Positions 62,627 through 64,000 of a stretch of 64,000 nt of DNA are shown here, piece by piece. The notes beneath the pieces were generated by a model. That model made no database searches. It was given only the letters and a program-made list of their open reading frames with translations, and was not told the origin of the DNA. Every line of letters starts with the position of its first letter. Within the stretch, counting starts at the first letter, position 1. The position numbers were made by a program, and so were the translations under genes. Source of the stretch: Holacanthus passer (Eukaryota; Chordata; Actinopteri; Pomacanthidae); assembly GCA_025331565.1 (NCBI GenBank), contig JAFREQ010000153.1, positions 496,001-560,000 on the forward strand, given 5' to 3'.

Positions 62627-64000
62627 CTGTGCAAACGTTTTAGGCAGGTGTGAAAAAATGCTGCAAATTAAGAATGCTTTCAAAAATATAAATAATAATT
62701 GTTTCTTTTTATCAATTTACAAAATGATAAGTGAGCAAACAAAAGAAAAATCTAAATCAAATCAATATTTGGTGTTACAACCCTTTGCTTTCAAATCAGC
62801 ATCAATTCTTACAGGTACACCTACACGAAGTCAGGGATTTTGTAGGATTATAGTCAGGTGTATGATCAACCATACCTACCAAACAGGTGCTAATGATCAT
62901 CAGTTTCACATGTAGGTTGAAAAACAGTCATTAACTGAAACAGAAACAGCTGTGTAGGAGGCTTAAAACTGGGTGAGGAACAGCCAAACTCTGCTACCAA
63001 GGTGAGGTTGTGGAAGACAGTTTCATGTCACAGGTCACACACCATGGCAAGACTCAAGGTAGTTATACTGCATCAGCAAGGTCTCTCCCAGACAAAGATG
63101 TGCTCTTCAAGCTCTTTTGAAGAAGCACAAAGAAATGGGCAACGTTGAGGATTGTAGACGCAGTGGTCAGCCAAGGAAACTTAGTGCAGCAGATGAAAAA
63201 CACATCAAGCTTATTTCCCTTCGAAATTAGAAGATGTCCAGCAGTGCCATCAGCTCAGAACTGGCAGAAGTGGGACCCCATCTACTGTCTGGAGAAGTCT
63301 GGCCGGAAGTGGTCTTCATGGAAGAGTTGCAGCCAAAAGCCAAACCTTTGACATGGAAACAAGCCAAGCGACTCAACTATGCATGAAAACATAGGAAGAA
63401 AAATGGCAGCAAGTGCTGTGGACTGATGAGACAACATTTTAAATATTTGGCTGTAGCAGAAGGCAGTTTGATCACCGATGGGCTTGAGAGCGGTACAATA
63501 ATGAGTGTCTGCAGGCAACAGTGAAGCATGGTGGAGGTTCCCTGCAAGTTTGGGGCTGCAGTTCTGCAAATGGAGTTGGAGATTTGGTCAGGATTAATGG
63601 TGTCCTCATTGCTGAGAAATATAGGCAGATACTTATCCATCATGCAATACCATCAGGGAGGCTATGATTGGCCCCAAATTTATTCTGCAGCAGGACAATG
63701 GCCCCAAACATACGGCCAATGTCATTAGGAACTATCTTCAGCGTAAAGAAGAACAAGAAGTCCTGGAAGTGATGGTGTGGCCTCCACAGAGCCCTGATCT
63801 CAACATCGAGTCTGTCTGGGATTACATGAAGAGACAGAAGGATTTGAGGAAGCCTACATCCACAGACGATCTGTGGTTAGTTCTCCAAGATGTTTGGAAC
63901 AACCTACCAGCCGAGTTCCTTCAAACTGTGTGCACGTGTACCTAGAAGAATTGATGCTGTTTTGAAGGTAAAGGGTGGTCACACCAAATATTGATTTGAT
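62627..64000 (+). mobile_element. Tc1-like transposon, decayed, running off the window
   Basis: Starts after TA at about 62625 with ctgtgcaaacgttttaggca, a familiar Tc1-like terminal sequence. The text atcaaatcaatatttggtgt (about 62757) recurs inverted at the window end (acaccaaatattgatttgat). So the terminal repeats are about 200 bases long, and the right end lies roughly 130 bases past the window. It is inserted in the intron after exon 22 of the dnmt3b-like gene. Confidence 0.9.
63043..63945 (+). pseudogene. Tc1-like transposase pseudogene
   Basis: Recognisable blocks are scattered over different frames. An N-terminal HQQGLSQTKM lies near 63068, and a block near 63415 corresponding to the first catalytic Asp region (TDETTF) is followed at once by a TAA. 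A C-terminal frame (63664-63945) carries LQQDNGPKHTANV and PPQSPDLNIESVWDYMK, which hold the second Asp and the Glu of the DD34E triad. Stops and frameshifts rule out an active enzyme. Confidence 0.88.

Overview
The window is a vertebrate nuclear genome segment, almost certainly from a ray-finned (teleost) fish and probably a percomorph. The support is short exons with GT-AG introns, abundant CA/TG microsatellites, Tc1/mariner and hAT elements, teleost LINE tails, and a tandem pair of DNMT3B-type genes. No prokaryotic, tRNA, rRNA or CRISPR feature was seen.

There are three protein-coding genes in the order commd7 (minus), dnmt3b (plus), CH-dnmt3b-like (plus). Human 20q11 has COMMD7 - DNMT3B - MAPRE1, so the third gene sits where MAPRE1 would be expected. 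(1) commd7, 1937-7262, nine coding exons, 199 aa, complete. (2) dnmt3b, 16698-41931, 21 coding exons, 804 aa (823 aa from a possible upstream start in the 5' exon), with PWWP, ADD and C-terminal cytosine-5 methyltransferase domains, a 2.8 kb 3' UTR and a poly(A) signal at 44753. (3) A second DNMT3B-type gene from 48211, of which 22 coding exons (1529 codons) lie in the window; the last exons, expected to be three, lie beyond it.

The third gene is the most interesting object. Its first three exons encode an EB1/MAPRE1-type calponin-homology domain. Next comes a 1.5 kb exon plus two short exons that I read as a degenerate, catalytically dead hAT-transposase-derived region, with an RNase H-like core and a remnant of the dimerisation domain. 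Two SUMO-interaction-like motifs follow (one ahead of the hAT part, one abutting 24 consecutive Asp codons), then a divergent PWWP, a long basic/Gly-rich linker, an ADD and an apparently intact methyltransferase. From the PWWP onwards its exons match those of dnmt3b in length and phase almost one for one, so the two genes are tandem duplicates. I infer that the second copy captured the promoter-proximal CH exons of a mapre1-like neighbour and a domesticated transposase.

Region by region: 1-1740 is non-coding with a striking 26-bp-arm hairpin at 1088-1144; 1937-7262 is commd7; 7263-8260 is the divergent promoter region with an NRF1-type palindrome; 8261-16648 and 16758-26480 are long 5' introns of dnmt3b; 26481-41931 holds the rest of dnmt3b, with a TSD-flanked hAT element in its last intron; 44780-48200 is intergenic/5' sequence of the third gene; 48211-62547 is the third gene, with two terminal-inverted-repeat elements in its introns; a decayed Tc1-like element occupies 62627 to the window end.

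Both DNMT3 genes should install DNA methylation de novo (PWWP reading H3K36 methylation, ADD reading unmodified H3K4). commd7 is functionally separate (Commander/CCC complex) and is linked here only by conserved synteny and possibly a shared promoter region.
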